Positions 8,637 through 17,732 are shown, counted from the stretch's first letter. The stretch: DNA of 64,000 nucleotides from Polyangiaceae bacterium (GCA_016715885.1 JADJXL010000003.1:62001-126000), one strand, 5' to 3'. Notes: generated by a model from the sequence alone, not told the origin. Program-made: numbers and translations.

Positions 8637-10157
8637 ATGACTCCCTCGCCAATTCGTGAAATTTTTGCCATCGACCAAGCCGGGTTTCCCGTGCTCTCGA
8701 CGCTCGTGTTCGTTCCGCTCGTCACAGCGCTCGTGGTCCTCTTCCTCCGTGATCCACGCGCGGCGCGGAGAGCTGCGTTGACCGGCGCGCTCGTGGAATT
8801 GCTCGTCACACTTTTCGTGTTCAGCCGATTCATTCCGGGCACGGCCGACATGCAACTCGTCGAAAGACAACCGTGGATTCCGACGCTGGGAGCAAGTTAT
8901 CACCTTGGAATCGATGGCGTGAGCGTGCTCTTCGTGGGCGTGACGGCGCTGCTCACGCTGCTCATCCTCGTCGTGTCCCCTCTTGATTCAAATTCGAGTG
9001 GACGCGGATTTTTCGCCGGCATTTTGGGTTTGTCCGCTGCGGCGATGGGCATTTTTACATCGCTCGATTTGATTCTATTCTTCATTTTTTGGGAAACGAG
9101 CCTGGTTCCCGTATTTTTCGTCGTGAGCCTTTGGGGCGTGGGACCCGAGCGCCGATATGCCGCCATGAAGTTTGTCTTGACGATGCTCGCCTCCTCCGGG
9201 CCGCTTCTTTTGGGCATCGTGCTTCTCGCCGTCCTCGGTCGCGAAAGCAGCGCGGATTCGCTGACATTCGATTGGATGGTGCTGCGTGAAAGGCACGTTC
9301 CACCCGCGGTGGGTCCGACGGTATTTTTTCTCATTCTCATTGGGTTGGCCGTCAAAGGACCCTTCGTCCCTCTGCACACGTGGATGCCCACGATGCTCCG
9401 AGAATGCCCCGCTGCTCTCGGCGTCGTCATGACAGGGCTGAAGTTTGGATCTTATGGAGTCATTCGACTCATCGTGCCGCTCGTACCCGAAGCGACGGGT
9501 CGATACGCATGGCTTCTCGGCGCAATCGGCGCGACGGGCATCGTCTACGGCGCCCTCATCGCGCTCGTCCAGCCAAACCTGCGGCGGTTATTGTCATTTT
9601 CGTGTTTGAGTCACGTGGGTTATATTCTTCTCGGAATTTCGACGGGCTCCGTGGAGGGCATTTCGGGCGCGGCGCTCGCCATGCTGAACCTTGGTTTGTC
9701 CGCGACGGGGCTTTTTTTCTTGACCGGATTTTTGCAAACGCGCGTAGGTTCGTCGGAAACGTCCGCGCTTGGAGGTGTGGCGCGACATGCCCCACGAGCC
9801 GCCGTCATGTTCATTCTTTTTGGTTTGGCGAGCATCGGGCTCCCCGGTACGAGCGGGTTTGTCGGAGAACATCTCATCTTGCTCTCCGCGTACCGCAAGG
9901 ATCTCGTACTTTTGGGTCTGGCGCTTTTGGGGACGGTGCTCGGCGCAGCCTACGTGCTTACGGTCTTCGAGAAGGCGTTTCTCGGTCCGGTGACTCGGCC
10001 GCGCGTCACATCCATGAAGGATCTCGATACGGCAGAATGGGGCATACTCGTTTGCCTGGCGATCTGCATTCTCGCGATCGGTGTGAATCCCGGACCCGTG
10101 CTTTCCATCGTCGAACCGAGCGCCAAAGCGCTTGCGGCGGCCATATCGCCGCAGTGA
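8637..10157 (+). CDS. NuoM-like proton-translocating antiporter subunit (Dab-associated, 3)
   Basis: A 506-aa polytopic NuoM-like protein and the last gene of the Dab operon. All classical positions are present: Glu in FWETSLVPVFF (~153), Lys in LAVKGPFVPLHTW (~240), Lys in GLKFGSYG and Glu in GFVGEHLIL. GIDGVSVLFVG marks the usual early helix. The ATG at 8637 lies 11 nt after the previous stop. The frame stays open far upstream, but that extension lies inside the previous gene, is Arg/His/Cys-rich and is not coding. Similarity in motif spacing to the first NuoM-like gene suggests they arose by duplication (inference). Confidence 0.9.
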   Translation: MTPSPIREIFAIDQAGFPVLSTLVFVPLVTALVVLFLRDPRAARRAALTGALVELLVTLFVFSRFIPGTADMQLVERQPWIPTLGASYHLGIDGVSVLFVGVTALLTLLILVVSPLDSNSSGRGFFAGILGLSAAAMGIFTSLDLILFFIFWETSLVPVFFVVSLWGVGPERRYAAMKFVLTMLASSGPLLLGIVLLAVLGRESSADSLTFDWMVLRERHVPPAVGPTVFFLILIGLAVKGPFVPLHTWMPTMLRECPAALGVVMTGLKFGSYGVIRLIVPLVPEATGRYAWLLGAIGATGIVYGALIALVQPNLRRLLSFSCLSHVGYILLGISTGSVEGISGAALAMLNLGLSATGLFFLTGFLQTRVGSSETSALGGVARHAPRAAVMFILFGLASIGLPGTSGFVGEHLILLSAYRKDLVLLGLALLGTVLGAAYVLTVFEKAFLGPVTRPRVTSMKDLDTAEWGILVCLAICILAIGVNPGPVLSIVEPSAKALAAAISPQ

Positions 10158-10207
10158 GAATCAAATTCCCGTTTCCGCGGAGGCGTTTTGTTGATAGGGT
10201 TGCGCCG

Positions 10208-11305
10208 ATGGGTCTCCAACTCGCCCGCGGCTTCATTGCGCCAATGCTCGTCGGGATCCTCGTGTCCGGATGTGGACCGAGCGTGCCCGCGGCGGCTCCT
10301 CGACCGCCGAAGCCGCCATCGCCCACGAACGAATCTGCGTCGTTACCACAACGAGAGCCCACTCTTTGCGCGCTCGCGGGGGATTTGCCACCACTCCAAG
10401 CAGCCCATTTCGATAGGCTATCGGCGCAGGTTTCTCGAAATAATCTGCAAGCGTCCGTGCATGTCCTCGCCAATCCTGCGCTCGGTGGACGCGGAGCCGG
10501 AACGCCAAGCAATCGTCGAGTCGCCAATTGGATCGCAGGTCGTTTCGCTTCGTATGGTTTGTCTTCTCCTCCCGAGGCAGACCATTGTTTGCCATTCGAG
10601 CGCGATCAAATCCGCGATCAGAACGTCGTTGCGCATCTTGTACGGAGTGGAGATCCAAACGCTCCCGTGGTGCTGGTGGGAGCTCATTACGATGCTCAAG
10701 GAGAAAAAGACGCGGATGTTTTTCCCGGTGCCGACGACAATGCTTCGGGAGTTGCCGCGCTGCTCGAAATCGCACGACTTTCTGCCATGCGCAAATCGGG
10801 GCCAGACATGGTATTCGTGGCATTCGGCGCCGAAGAAAATGGTCTTTTGGGGGCCAAAGCGTATGTCGAAGCGCCAAGTGTCCCCTTGTCGAGGATCATG
10901 CTCATGATCAACCTCGACATGGTCGGGCGCCCCATGCTCGACGGCTCACCGATGCGTTTCTTCATCCCTCGAGCCGATGAAACGATCGGGTACGTCATTG
11001 GAAACAGGGACAAACCCAAGACCGACGAGCTCTTGCATCGCGCCGCGGCACGCGAAGACAGGCCGCTCATTGGTATTCCCGAAATCGTGCTCACGCGCCT
11101 TGGATTTGCGTCCGACAGCGTTCCCTTCAGCCCTCACGTGCCGACGATTTTCTTGTCGACAGGCGATCACGCTGATTACCATCGTCCCACTGATACGCCC
11201 GAAAAACTCGACTTCGAACAACTCGCCCGCGCTGCACGCCTGACGCTCGCCATCGTGGAAGAAATGCAAGCACCGGCGGTCGCTCGAGAGATCACGCCCA
11301 ACTAA
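10208..11305 (+). CDS. M28-family zinc aminopeptidase lipoprotein
   Basis: A 365-aa exported metallopeptidase. The N-terminus has a signal peptide ending in a lipobox (LVSGC, Cys ~21) followed by a Pro-rich linker. The M28 zinc ligands are all visible in order: His in GAHYDAQ, bridging Asp in PGADDNASG, catalytic Glu-Glu in FGAEENG, Asp in INLDMVG and His in HADYHRPTDTPEKLD. It probably trims N-terminal residues from peptides at the outer membrane or in the periplasm; substrate preference cannot be read. The ATG at 10208 is chosen for the signal peptide. The gene is 50 nt after the Dab operon on the same strand and could be read through. Its 3' end overlaps the convergent gene by 14 bp. Confidence 0.9.
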   Translation: MGLQLARGFIAPMLVGILVSGCGPSVPAAAPRPPKPPSPTNESASLPQREPTLCALAGDLPPLQAAHFDRLSAQVSRNNLQASVHVLANPALGGRGAGTPSNRRVANWIAGRFASYGLSSPPEADHCLPFERDQIRDQNVVAHLVRSGDPNAPVVLVGAHYDAQGEKDADVFPGADDNASGVAALLEIARLSAMRKSGPDMVFVAFGAEENGLLGAKAYVEAPSVPLSRIMLMINLDMVGRPMLDGSPMRFFIPRADETIGYVIGNRDKPKTDELLHRAAAREDRPLIGIPEIVLTRLGFASDSVPFSPHVPTIFLSTGDHADYHRPTDTPEKLDFEQLARAARLTLAIVEEMQAPAVAREITPN

Positions 11306-11933
11306 TCTCGAAATGTAGCGAATAAATATCTTGTCCGCCGCGCGTTCCTTCCGGTTGGGCATTGCCGAAGAGCATTTTTGGACTCTTCGCGCCGCCAAGC
11401 GTGAGAGCTTTTTCGCAAAATGCAGAGGAAAGCACGGTGTACCAAGGGACCAGCGGCCTGGGCATCCCGGTGCGAACGCCGCGAATTTTTCCCGCACCAA
11501 TGGGCTTCGTTTCGCACTTGCCAAAATCGTGGTACGTCGCCGAAATGCGAGGCAACCAAAGCGCCACACTCTCGTGCGACAAGACTCGTAGCAACGCTCG
11601 AAGCGGCCCGCGCATGGCGTGATCGGCGTGCCACGAGCCGTTGTCCAGAATGTGCTCGCGAAAGGCAATGCCGCGAAGCTTCGCCGCAATGGTGTGCATG
11701 TATGGATTGGGCACGACATCGTACCATTCCGACGGCCGAAAACTCTGGTTGAAGAACGCCTGAAGGTCGGGAGGCATGGCTCCGACGACCGCAGGAAATC
11801 CCCCAGGAACGCGGCTGTTCAAAAACAACATGGCCGCATTGTAGCTATCGCCCTTCATACGAAACGGACTCGTCCCTGGAGCGATGGGAATTCGATCTGG
11901 CAAACGAAAGTAAGGATCCGACGCGACACGCAT
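11292..11933 (-). CDS. Conserved-looking hypothetical protein (213 aa)
   Basis: A soluble 213-aa protein with no signal peptide or membrane segment. The pattern of a hydrophobic N-terminal half, a central SEWYDVVPNPY motif and an aromatic-rich C-terminal half (YHDFGKCETK) loosely recalls the DUF2378/TIGR02265 paralogues of myxobacteria, but I cannot confirm that by eye. Codon usage and the absence of a competing plus-strand gene support it as real. It converges on and overlaps the peptidase stop by 14 bp. Function unknown. Confidence 0.6.
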   Translation of the reverse strand: MRVASDPYFRLPDRIPIAPGTSPFRMKGDSYNAAMLFLNSRVPGGFPAVVGAMPPDLQAFFNQSFRPSEWYDVVPNPYMHTIAAKLRGIAFREHILDNGSWHADHAMRGPLRALLRVLSHESVALWLPRISATYHDFGKCETKPIGAGKIRGVRTGMPRPLVPWYTVLSSAFCEKALTLGGAKSPKMLFGNAQPEGTRGGQDIYSLHFEISWA

Positions 11934-12049
11934 GCAGGATTACGATGATACTTCGGCATGCTCGATCGATGCAAGTGTGATTTTTCGTGTGCCGAACTCG
12001 CACGTGCCAAACTTCGTTCTGCACCCGGATCATGGAAAATGCAGCACCG

Positions 12050-12340
12050 CTAGCGCCGCGACCACACTTCGAGCAGCACGACGACGAGCGCAAGAAGCAC
12101 GATGGGCACGGCAATCCATCGGATGACCATCCACCAGCCCGAACGAAGCGACGTGCCGCTGCGATCGCTGCAAGAAAGGCAGATGGCCCATACTTTTACG
12201 CCGCCTTGCGTGAGCACGCAGCAGTCGCCGCAAACGGGCCCGCGGCACTGAGCGCAAGGCCCAACGGCCTGCACACCGCAGTGCTTGCAACGAGCAACGG
12301 GGCCGCCGCTGCCATCAGAAAGCATCAAACCGCCGGACAT
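12050..12340 (-). CDS. Small zinc-ribbon membrane protein (96 aa)
   Basis: The protein has a B-box-like array of CxxC pairs (CKHC, CAQC, CGDCC, CLSC) over about 45 residues, then a linker and one C-terminal TM helix (WIAVPIVLLALVVVLLEV) ending in basic residues. It is probably a membrane-anchored zinc-ribbon protein facing the cytoplasm. Start uncertain: ATG 12340 is used; GTG 12358, with AAGG upstream, would add six residues. It is divergent from the cyclase-FHA gene, separated by about 150 bp that should hold both promoters. Function unknown. Confidence 0.6.
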   Translation of the reverse strand: MSGGLMLSDGSGGPVARCKHCGVQAVGPCAQCRGPVCGDCCVLTQGGVKVWAICLSCSDRSGTSLRSGWWMVIRWIAVPIVLLALVVVLLEVWSRR

Positions 12341-12489
12341 GCAGAAAGAGTAGCGCACGAAGGTGCCTTGGCGTAGTTTTCTCGAAGGGGACGGCAAACG
12401 TGATTCACATTACTCAATTGGCGAGATGGAAGTGGGCGGATAGCTTGTACGGTTGAAAGATTTTGGTGTAACGTGCTTCGGCAACAGTG

Positions 12490-13488
12490 ATGAAAGTCGA
12501 CCTCGAGACGATGAGCCTGACGGAGATGATCCGTCTGCAGACGCAGATTTCGCAAGTGCTCACGCGGCGGTTCGAGCGCCCGCTTGCGCTCGGGTTTACG
12601 GACATCGTGGGATCGACGGCATATTTCGCGCGGTTCGGCGATGAAGCGGGTCGAGCACTTCAGCAGTTGCATCACGACTTGCTCAGCGAAGCGATTGGGC
12701 CGTTCGAGGGGCGCGTCGTCGATACGGCGGGAGACGGGGCGTTCACGTGTTTCCCGGACGTGCAAAAAGCGCTTGGAGGGTTTGTCGCGTTTCTTCAGCG
12801 TGCGTCACGTGAAAACGAGAGTCGCAATCGAGAAAATCAGCTCGTCGTGCGGCTTGGCGTGCATTTCGGCGGAGTGCTCACCGATGGCGTCATCGTATCT
12901 GGCGATGCGGTGAACTTTTGTGCGCGCATTGCGACGACGGCAGAGCCTGGTGAATTGCGAATATCAGCGATGGCACTGCGCGAGGCGCCGAATGACGTGC
13001 GCGTTCGAGCTTCACCGCTGCCGCCGGTACAGGTTCGCGGGTACATCGATCCCATTCACATGTTTCGCTTCGATTGGCGTGACGAATTCTCGTTGCCAGG
13101 GCTCGCGGTGGTACGCGAAACGGGCGATACATTTCGATTGCCTCGGCAGGACATCATCAGTTTTGGTCGATTTCGCGGCGAAGAAGGCATGCCGACGAAC
13201 GACGTGGTGCTTTCGCTTCGAGACAAACAGCTCGAACAGCGTTTGAGTCGTTGGCATTTCGAATTGCGGCGCAAGGGAGACGCTTACGTATTGCGTCCAC
13301 TTTCGCGGCAGCAAGTGGAAGTCGACGGTCAGGTGGTGGAAACTGGTTACGAGGCGCCGATTTCGCCAGGCTCAGTCGTGCGATTGTCCAAGTCCGTGAC
13401 GCTCGAATTCAAGCCGCGACCCGAAGCAGTCGTCGGTCCAGCGACGCTCGACCCACGCTCGCTGCTTTACACGCCACCGCAATCGTGA
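12490..13488 (+). CDS. Class III adenylate/guanylate cyclase with C-terminal FHA domain
   Basis: A 332-aa cytoplasmic protein. Residues ~38-190 form a class III nucleotidyl cyclase catalytic domain: metal-binding Asp residues in GFTDIVGST and DTAGDGAF, and the transition-state Asn/Arg in AVNFCARI. Residues ~225-310 form an FHA phosphothreonine-binding domain: ISFGRF, the NDVVLSL strand, then LSRWHFELRR. FHA domains read phosphothreonine made by Hanks-type kinases, so cyclic-nucleotide synthesis may be tuned by kinase signalling; two such kinases are in this window, but linkage to either is unproven. The ATG at 12490 directly follows an in-frame GTG (12487). Whether ATP or GTP is used is not clear. 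Confidence 0.88.
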   Translation: MKVDLETMSLTEMIRLQTQISQVLTRRFERPLALGFTDIVGSTAYFARFGDEAGRALQQLHHDLLSEAIGPFEGRVVDTAGDGAFTCFPDVQKALGGFVAFLQRASRENESRNRENQLVVRLGVHFGGVLTDGVIVSGDAVNFCARIATTAEPGELRISAMALREAPNDVRVRASPLPPVQVRGYIDPIHMFRFDWRDEFSLPGLAVVRETGDTFRLPRQDIISFGRFRGEEGMPTNDVVLSLRDKQLEQRLSRWHFELRRKGDAYVLRPLSRQQVEVDGQVVETGYEAPISPGSVVRLSKSVTLEFKPRPEAVVGPATLDPRSLLYTPPQS

Positions 13489-13708
13489 GTTTGGAAGTGT
13501 AAAACATCTTCGTCGTTCCCAGTGGGCCCGCATGGCGTAGCAAAACTGCTGCCCAAGCGAGGAGGACCACGCCATACGGAACCACTGCGAACGACGAATG
13601 ACTTACGGAATCGATTTTTTCGATTTACCCGTGGACGAAAGCGAGTTGGCGACCGCCCATTGAGTTATGGGTCGAGAACGATAGTGAATACCGGTGTTGG
13701 CGGCGGGT

Positions 13709-14584
13709 TTACGGATCGGCATTGCTGCCGATTTCAAGCACCCCTTGCATGCTGCGGGGGCTCGAACTGCTGCGCTGAAAGAAGCATGTTCTGCAGCGCT
13801 TGTCGCCCGTCTCAATGTTTTGGGTGATGTACGTGGATCTGACCGAATCCACCTGCTTGTGGACCAGCACCGCCGCTACCATCGCGCCCGTCGCAAAGCC
13901 CGCGACGAGCGGCAAAGCCGCGCGCTTGGACGTCCACGAGGACCGCAATTTGACATACGTTTCCCGGAAACACAACGCCAACGCTGCGAGAATGACAGCG
14001 CCAGCGCCACGCCGACGATGCGTCCTGTCGTCGACCATGATGGTTCGCGCGCGATGAAGCACACCATCCAGGCGCGACTTCATCGTCGACCATGGGACGC
14101 CTTGCTCGATCGCAAGCTCCTGGACCGTCTTGTCCTCATAAAAATGCTGATGGAGAAGCGCTCGGTCATCGGCGCTCAGGCCGGCAAAAACCACCGAAGC
14201 CGCCACCTTGTCATCGTAATGACCAATGTAAGCGCGATGCGAATCGGCTACATCCTCGAGCTCTTCCGTCGGTGAAGAAACCTCACGACTGCGCGCGTTG
14301 TCGTTGCGCGTCGTCATGGCGGCATACTTCGCGAGCGCGCATAGCCACCCTCCAAACCGAACCTCATCCCTGGGATCCGGCCTATCCGTCTCTGCCTTGC
14401 GACATGCCGTCTCGAAGGCGTCGTGAACGACATCTTCGACGGTCGCGCCGTTGACCCCCATCGAGCGGACGACCCCCGCCATCGCATCCCGGTAACGCAT
14501 GAGCACAGCGCGATTTACCTGAAGCTCCTTCGCGCAGTCCGTCCCCAGAAGTTCCTTGGCAGCTTTTTGGTACATGTCTCGCAC
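13709..14584 (-). CDS. ECF-like sigma-70 family factor with C-terminal membrane helices
   Basis: A 291-aa protein. Residues ~35-85 match sigma region 2 (VEDVVHDAFETAC), and ~130-185 match region 4 (LSADDRALLHQHFYEDKTVQELA then a helix-turn-helix WSTMKSRLDGVLHRAR). Unlike a simple ECF factor, about 100 further residues follow with two hydrophobic stretches (AGAVILAALALCF and LVAGFATGAMVAAVLV), so the factor may be membrane-tethered. GTG 14584 is chosen because AAGGGG lies 5 nt upstream; GTG 14599 and ATG 14575 are alternatives. No anti-sigma gene is adjacent, so the fused membrane part might serve as the sensor (inference). Confidence 0.75.
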   Translation of the reverse strand: MRDMYQKAAKELLGTDCAKELQVNRAVLMRYRDAMAGVVRSMGVNGATVEDVVHDAFETACRKAETDRPDPRDEVRFGGWLCALAKYAAMTTRNDNARSREVSSPTEELEDVADSHRAYIGHYDDKVAASVVFAGLSADDRALLHQHFYEDKTVQELAIEQGVPWSTMKSRLDGVLHRARTIMVDDRTHRRRGAGAVILAALALCFRETYVKLRSSWTSKRAALPLVAGFATGAMVAAVLVHKQVDSVRSTYITQNIETGDKRCRTCFFQRSSSSPRSMQGVLEIGSNADP

Positions 14585-14969
14585 AGGCGCCCCTTCCACG
14601 ATGAATTGGGCTCAATGAGGTAGGGGCACGAGCGGCCCCGCATCACGAAAAAAAATCGAACACCGGATGCACATTTCACCCAAGAGCCAGAAAGAGAAAT
14701 GCAAATCACATTTTTCTAACAATTTGTCAGTCCTCATCGCGTTCGCGACCCAACTACTCCATCACAACTTCGCGAAGTGCTCGGCCCCTCCTCCCATACA
14801 TCAACTCAGTGGTCAAGATCGAGCCCCAAACGCGCGATCTCCACAAAGCGTAATGTTTTCATAGGCACGTAATTCAAATCTACCCGTCCCAACCCTTCGC
14901 ACGCAAAATGTACACAATCACACTTCGTCACCCATTGACTCCGTTCTCATTGGCCCCCACCATGCCGCC
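14585..14969. other. Divergent intergenic region, sigma factor / P450
   Basis: About 385 bp between the divergent sigma factor and P450 genes, clearly more A+T-rich than the flanking coding DNA, for example around 14640-14720 and 14850-14890. No convincing ORF, repeat or hairpin was seen. It should hold promoters for both genes, but I cannot assign -35/-10 elements with confidence. Confidence 0.5.
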
Positions 14970-16331
14970 GTGCTTTCACGAGACACTCTTCCGCCCGGGC
15001 CTAGCAACGCGCTTCTGCAAACCTTCAACTACACACGCGATCCCTACGGATGGCTCACGCGCATGCGCGAAACGTACGGTGACGTCTTCACGGTCCGAGT
15101 CGTCAACGGCACGGTCGTGGTGATTGGAAATCCCTCGGGCGCGCAAGCGATTTTCGGCGCCGATCCGGACACGTTCGTCCCTTTCGCGGTAGATGCGGTA
15201 AGGCCCATGATGGGCCCCAATTCGATGCTGTTTCTCACCGGCGCTCGCCACCGTCGCGAACGAAAATTGCTCATGCCTCCGTTCCATGGCGATCGCATGC
15301 GTGCTTATGGCGAGATCATTCGCGATACGGCGCTTGACGTCGCGGCTCGCTGGACCCCTGGCAAAACCATGGCATTTCAAGATACCTCGCAGGCGATTTC
15401 GCTCGAGGTCATCATTCGGGCCGTATTTGGAATCCAGGGTTCTGCTCGCGTGAAGACCGTGCGCGAGCAAATCATCCAATTCGCGAAAGATTCCAATCCC
15501 GTCCTCTTTTTCTTTCCGTTCTTGCAAAGGTCCTTTTTCGGCTATGGCCCGTGGACGCGATTTCAACGAACGAAAGACGAAATCGGCGCAATGCTCCATG
15601 CCGAGATCGAAACGCGTCGCCTTTCGAAGGAGCCCGGGGCCGACATTTTGAGTCTCATGCTGGCCGCTCGGCATGAAGACGGATCGTCCATGTCGAGCGA
15701 TGAACTGCACGACGAGCTGCTCACATTGCTTTTTGCGGGTCACGAGACGACGGGAATTGCGCTGGCGTGGGCCATATATTGGCTCCTGCGCAACCCCGAT
15801 TGCATGGCTCGAGCCATGGCTGAAATCGATGCGCTGGGTGCTCATCCCGAACCCGACGCATTGGCGCGTTTGCCCTATCTCGACGCGGTCGTACACGAAA
15901 CTTTGCGTCTGCATCCGATCGTGCCCGACGTTCCGCGGCAACTGGCCCGACCGCTCGAAGTCGAAGGGTATCGATTGCCGGCGGGCACGGGCATTGCCGT
16001 CGCGACCACACTCTTGCACACGCGACCCGATATTTACCCGGAGCCCGAACGATTCAGGCCCGAACGATTTCTCGAACGAAAGTTTTCCCCCTTCGAATAC
16101 ACGCCTTTTGGGGGCGGCGCGAGACGGTGCCTCGGTGCCGCGTTTGCCACCTACGAAATGAAGATCGTCCTCGGGACCTTACTCTCTCGATATCGGTTGG
16201 TTCTCGCCGAAAAGGACGAAGTCAAACCGAGCCGTCGCAACATCGTGCTCGGTCCCGCCACGGGCGTGCGCGTCGTGTTCATCGGACCTCGAGCGCCGCA
16301 ACCGAGCGCGACCTCACGCGCCGCTGCGTGA
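14970..16331 (+). CDS. Cytochrome P450
   Basis: A 453-aa soluble bacterial P450 (heme-thiolate monooxygenase) with all signatures: I-helix AGHETT, K-helix ETLRLHP (ExxR), the PERFRPERF meander and the heme loop FGGGARRCLG with the Cys ligand near residue 385. The overall look (PPGP near the N-terminus, long meander) resembles the CYP110/fatty-acid-hydroxylase-like bacterial group more than camphor-type P450s. Start GTG 14970; there is no in-frame ATG nearby. No ferredoxin or reductase gene adjoins it, so electrons must come from elsewhere. Substrate unknown. Confidence 0.92.
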   Translation: MLSRDTLPPGPSNALLQTFNYTRDPYGWLTRMRETYGDVFTVRVVNGTVVVIGNPSGAQAIFGADPDTFVPFAVDAVRPMMGPNSMLFLTGARHRRERKLLMPPFHGDRMRAYGEIIRDTALDVAARWTPGKTMAFQDTSQAISLEVIIRAVFGIQGSARVKTVREQIIQFAKDSNPVLFFFPFLQRSFFGYGPWTRFQRTKDEIGAMLHAEIETRRLSKEPGADILSLMLAARHEDGSSMSSDELHDELLTLLFAGHETTGIALAWAIYWLLRNPDCMARAMAEIDALGAHPEPDALARLPYLDAVVHETLRLHPIVPDVPRQLARPLEVEGYRLPAGTGIAVATTLLHTRPDIYPEPERFRPERFLERKFSPFEYTPFGGGARRCLGAAFATYEMKIVLGTLLSRYRLVLAEKDEVKPSRRNIVLGPATGVRVVFIGPRAPQPSATSRAAA

Positions 16332-16410
16332 TGCGCATCGGGCTCGTCCGTGGATCGATGCGCCGTTTCCCACGACGATAGTTGCAGCTCAAAGCAATAA
16401 TCCGCTTCGA

Positions 16411-17586
16411 TTAGGTCACTCGCATGACCTCCTCCAACGTGGTCACACCCGCCATCACGCGTTTCAAGCCGGCCAGACGAAGCGGCACGAGACCTCGCGA
16501 GATGGCGAGCTCGCGCAGCTCGCGCTTCGAAGGTCGCGTTTTCAGCATATCGCGCAGGTCGTCATCGACCTCGAGCACTTCAAAAATGCCCGTGCGTCCT
16601 AGAAAACCCGTTTGGTGACACCTGACGCACCCTACACCACGTTTGAGTAGCGTACCTTTCGCCAAAAGCGTTTTCCCCGAATCATCGAGCACGGGGTCGT
16701 CGAGCTGGTACGATTCGACGCAATGCTCGCAAATTCGCCGCACGAGGCGTTGAGCGATCACGGCGAGGAGCACGTTTGCCATGATCCACGATTCGACCCC
16801 GAGATCCACGAGGCGTGTCACGGTATCGGCGGCATCGGCGGTATGCAGTGTGGAGAGCACCAGATGCCCGGTCAAGCTTGCTTGGAGCGCGATGTGAGCC
16901 GTTTCCTGATCGCGCATTTCGCCCACCAGAATGACGTCCGGATCTTGGCGCAGAATGGCTCGAAGCCCGGTCGCAAAGGTGAAGTTTTGCTTGTTGTTGG
17001 TTTGTCCCTGCACGATTTCCGGCAATTCGACTTCGATGGGATCTTCGAGCGTCACGACGCTCAGCTCCGTCGTGTCGATGTTGCGCAAAATGGCGTATAG
17101 CGTGGATGTTTTGCCCGATCCCGTGGGACCTGCGACCAGAATGAGCCCCGCGGGGCGCTTCGACAATCGCTTGATTCGCACGACGTCCGCGGGTTCCATA
17201 CCGAGCCGGTCGATTGCGATGAGTTGATGCGCGAGCATGAGCCGCAGCACCACGTTTTCTCCATAAAGCGCGGGAAATGTCGAGACGCGCAGGTGAATCG
17301 TGGGGCTTCCTTGCAAATCGAGCGACAATTGGCCATCCTGCGGGAGTCGCCGTTCGGTGAGGTCCATACGCGACAGCACTTTGATGCGGTTCGTGACGGG
17401 CGAACCAAGCTCGATTGGCAGCACGGCCTGATTGACCATGACCCCATCAATTCGAAAACGAACCTTCAATCCATTTCGTTTCGGCTCGATATGAATGTCG
17501 CTCGCCCCCATCGTGGCAGCGCGACGGACCATGTGATCCAATACTTGGACGGCGTCGAGGTCGGTTTCACGAGGCGGAGAAGACAT
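16411..17586 (-). CDS. GspE/PilB-type secretion ATPase, N-terminally short
   Basis: A 391-aa hexameric traffic ATPase. Features: SDIHIEPK (N2 domain), Walker A in GPTGSGKTST (~residue 160), Asp box VTLEDPIE, Walker B DVILVGEMRD, His box (ASLTGHLVLSTLHTADA) and a CEHC/CVRCHQTGF zinc site. It lacks the N-terminal N1/MshEN domain and is shorter than canonical GspE (~500) or PilB (~560), starting straight in the N2 domain. No other type II secretion or type IV pilus gene is in the window, so it is an orphan copy that may serve a system encoded elsewhere. The conserved motifs argue it is active. Confidence 0.92.
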   Translation of the reverse strand: MSSPPRETDLDAVQVLDHMVRRAATMGASDIHIEPKRNGLKVRFRIDGVMVNQAVLPIELGSPVTNRIKVLSRMDLTERRLPQDGQLSLDLQGSPTIHLRVSTFPALYGENVVLRLMLAHQLIAIDRLGMEPADVVRIKRLSKRPAGLILVAGPTGSGKTSTLYAILRNIDTTELSVVTLEDPIEVELPEIVQGQTNNKQNFTFATGLRAILRQDPDVILVGEMRDQETAHIALQASLTGHLVLSTLHTADAADTVTRLVDLGVESWIMANVLLAVIAQRLVRRICEHCVESYQLDDPVLDDSGKTLLAKGTLLKRGVGCVRCHQTGFLGRTGIFEVLEVDDDLRDMLKTRPSKRELRELAISRGLVPLRLAGLKRVMAGVTTLEEVMRVT

Positions 17587-17664
17587 GAAGGCACGTTAGC
17601 ACGCATCTGGCAAGGGCGTACAGCAGGTGCTCGACGAGGCTGGAAAGAGATTTTGGGGGGGTAT

Positions 17665-17732
17665 GGGGGGGCCGAGACCTGCCCGTGCTTTTGCGAAGCA
17701 AAAGCACCGGGAGGGCAGCTCTCGGCCCCCCC
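17665..17732. repeat. Long near-perfect palindrome (68 bp) with nested stem
   Basis: The outer arms are a perfect 13-bp inverted repeat: 17665-17677 (seven G then CCGAGA) pairs with 17720-17732. Inside, CTGCCC (17679-17684) pairs with GGGCAG (17713-17718) and GTGCTTTTGC (17685-17694) pairs with GCAAAAGCAC (17698-17707) around a GAA loop. It lies between divergently transcribed genes, so it is not a normal terminator. A REP/MITE-like mobile palindrome or a structured regulatory site is more likely. Confidence 0.85.

Noticed and set aside
260..10157. Respiratory complex I (nuo) operon
   Set aside because: Only NuoL/NuoM-type genes are present; there is no NuoB, C, D, E, F, G, H, I, J, K or N, and DabA sits inside the transcript, so a Dab-type system fits better.
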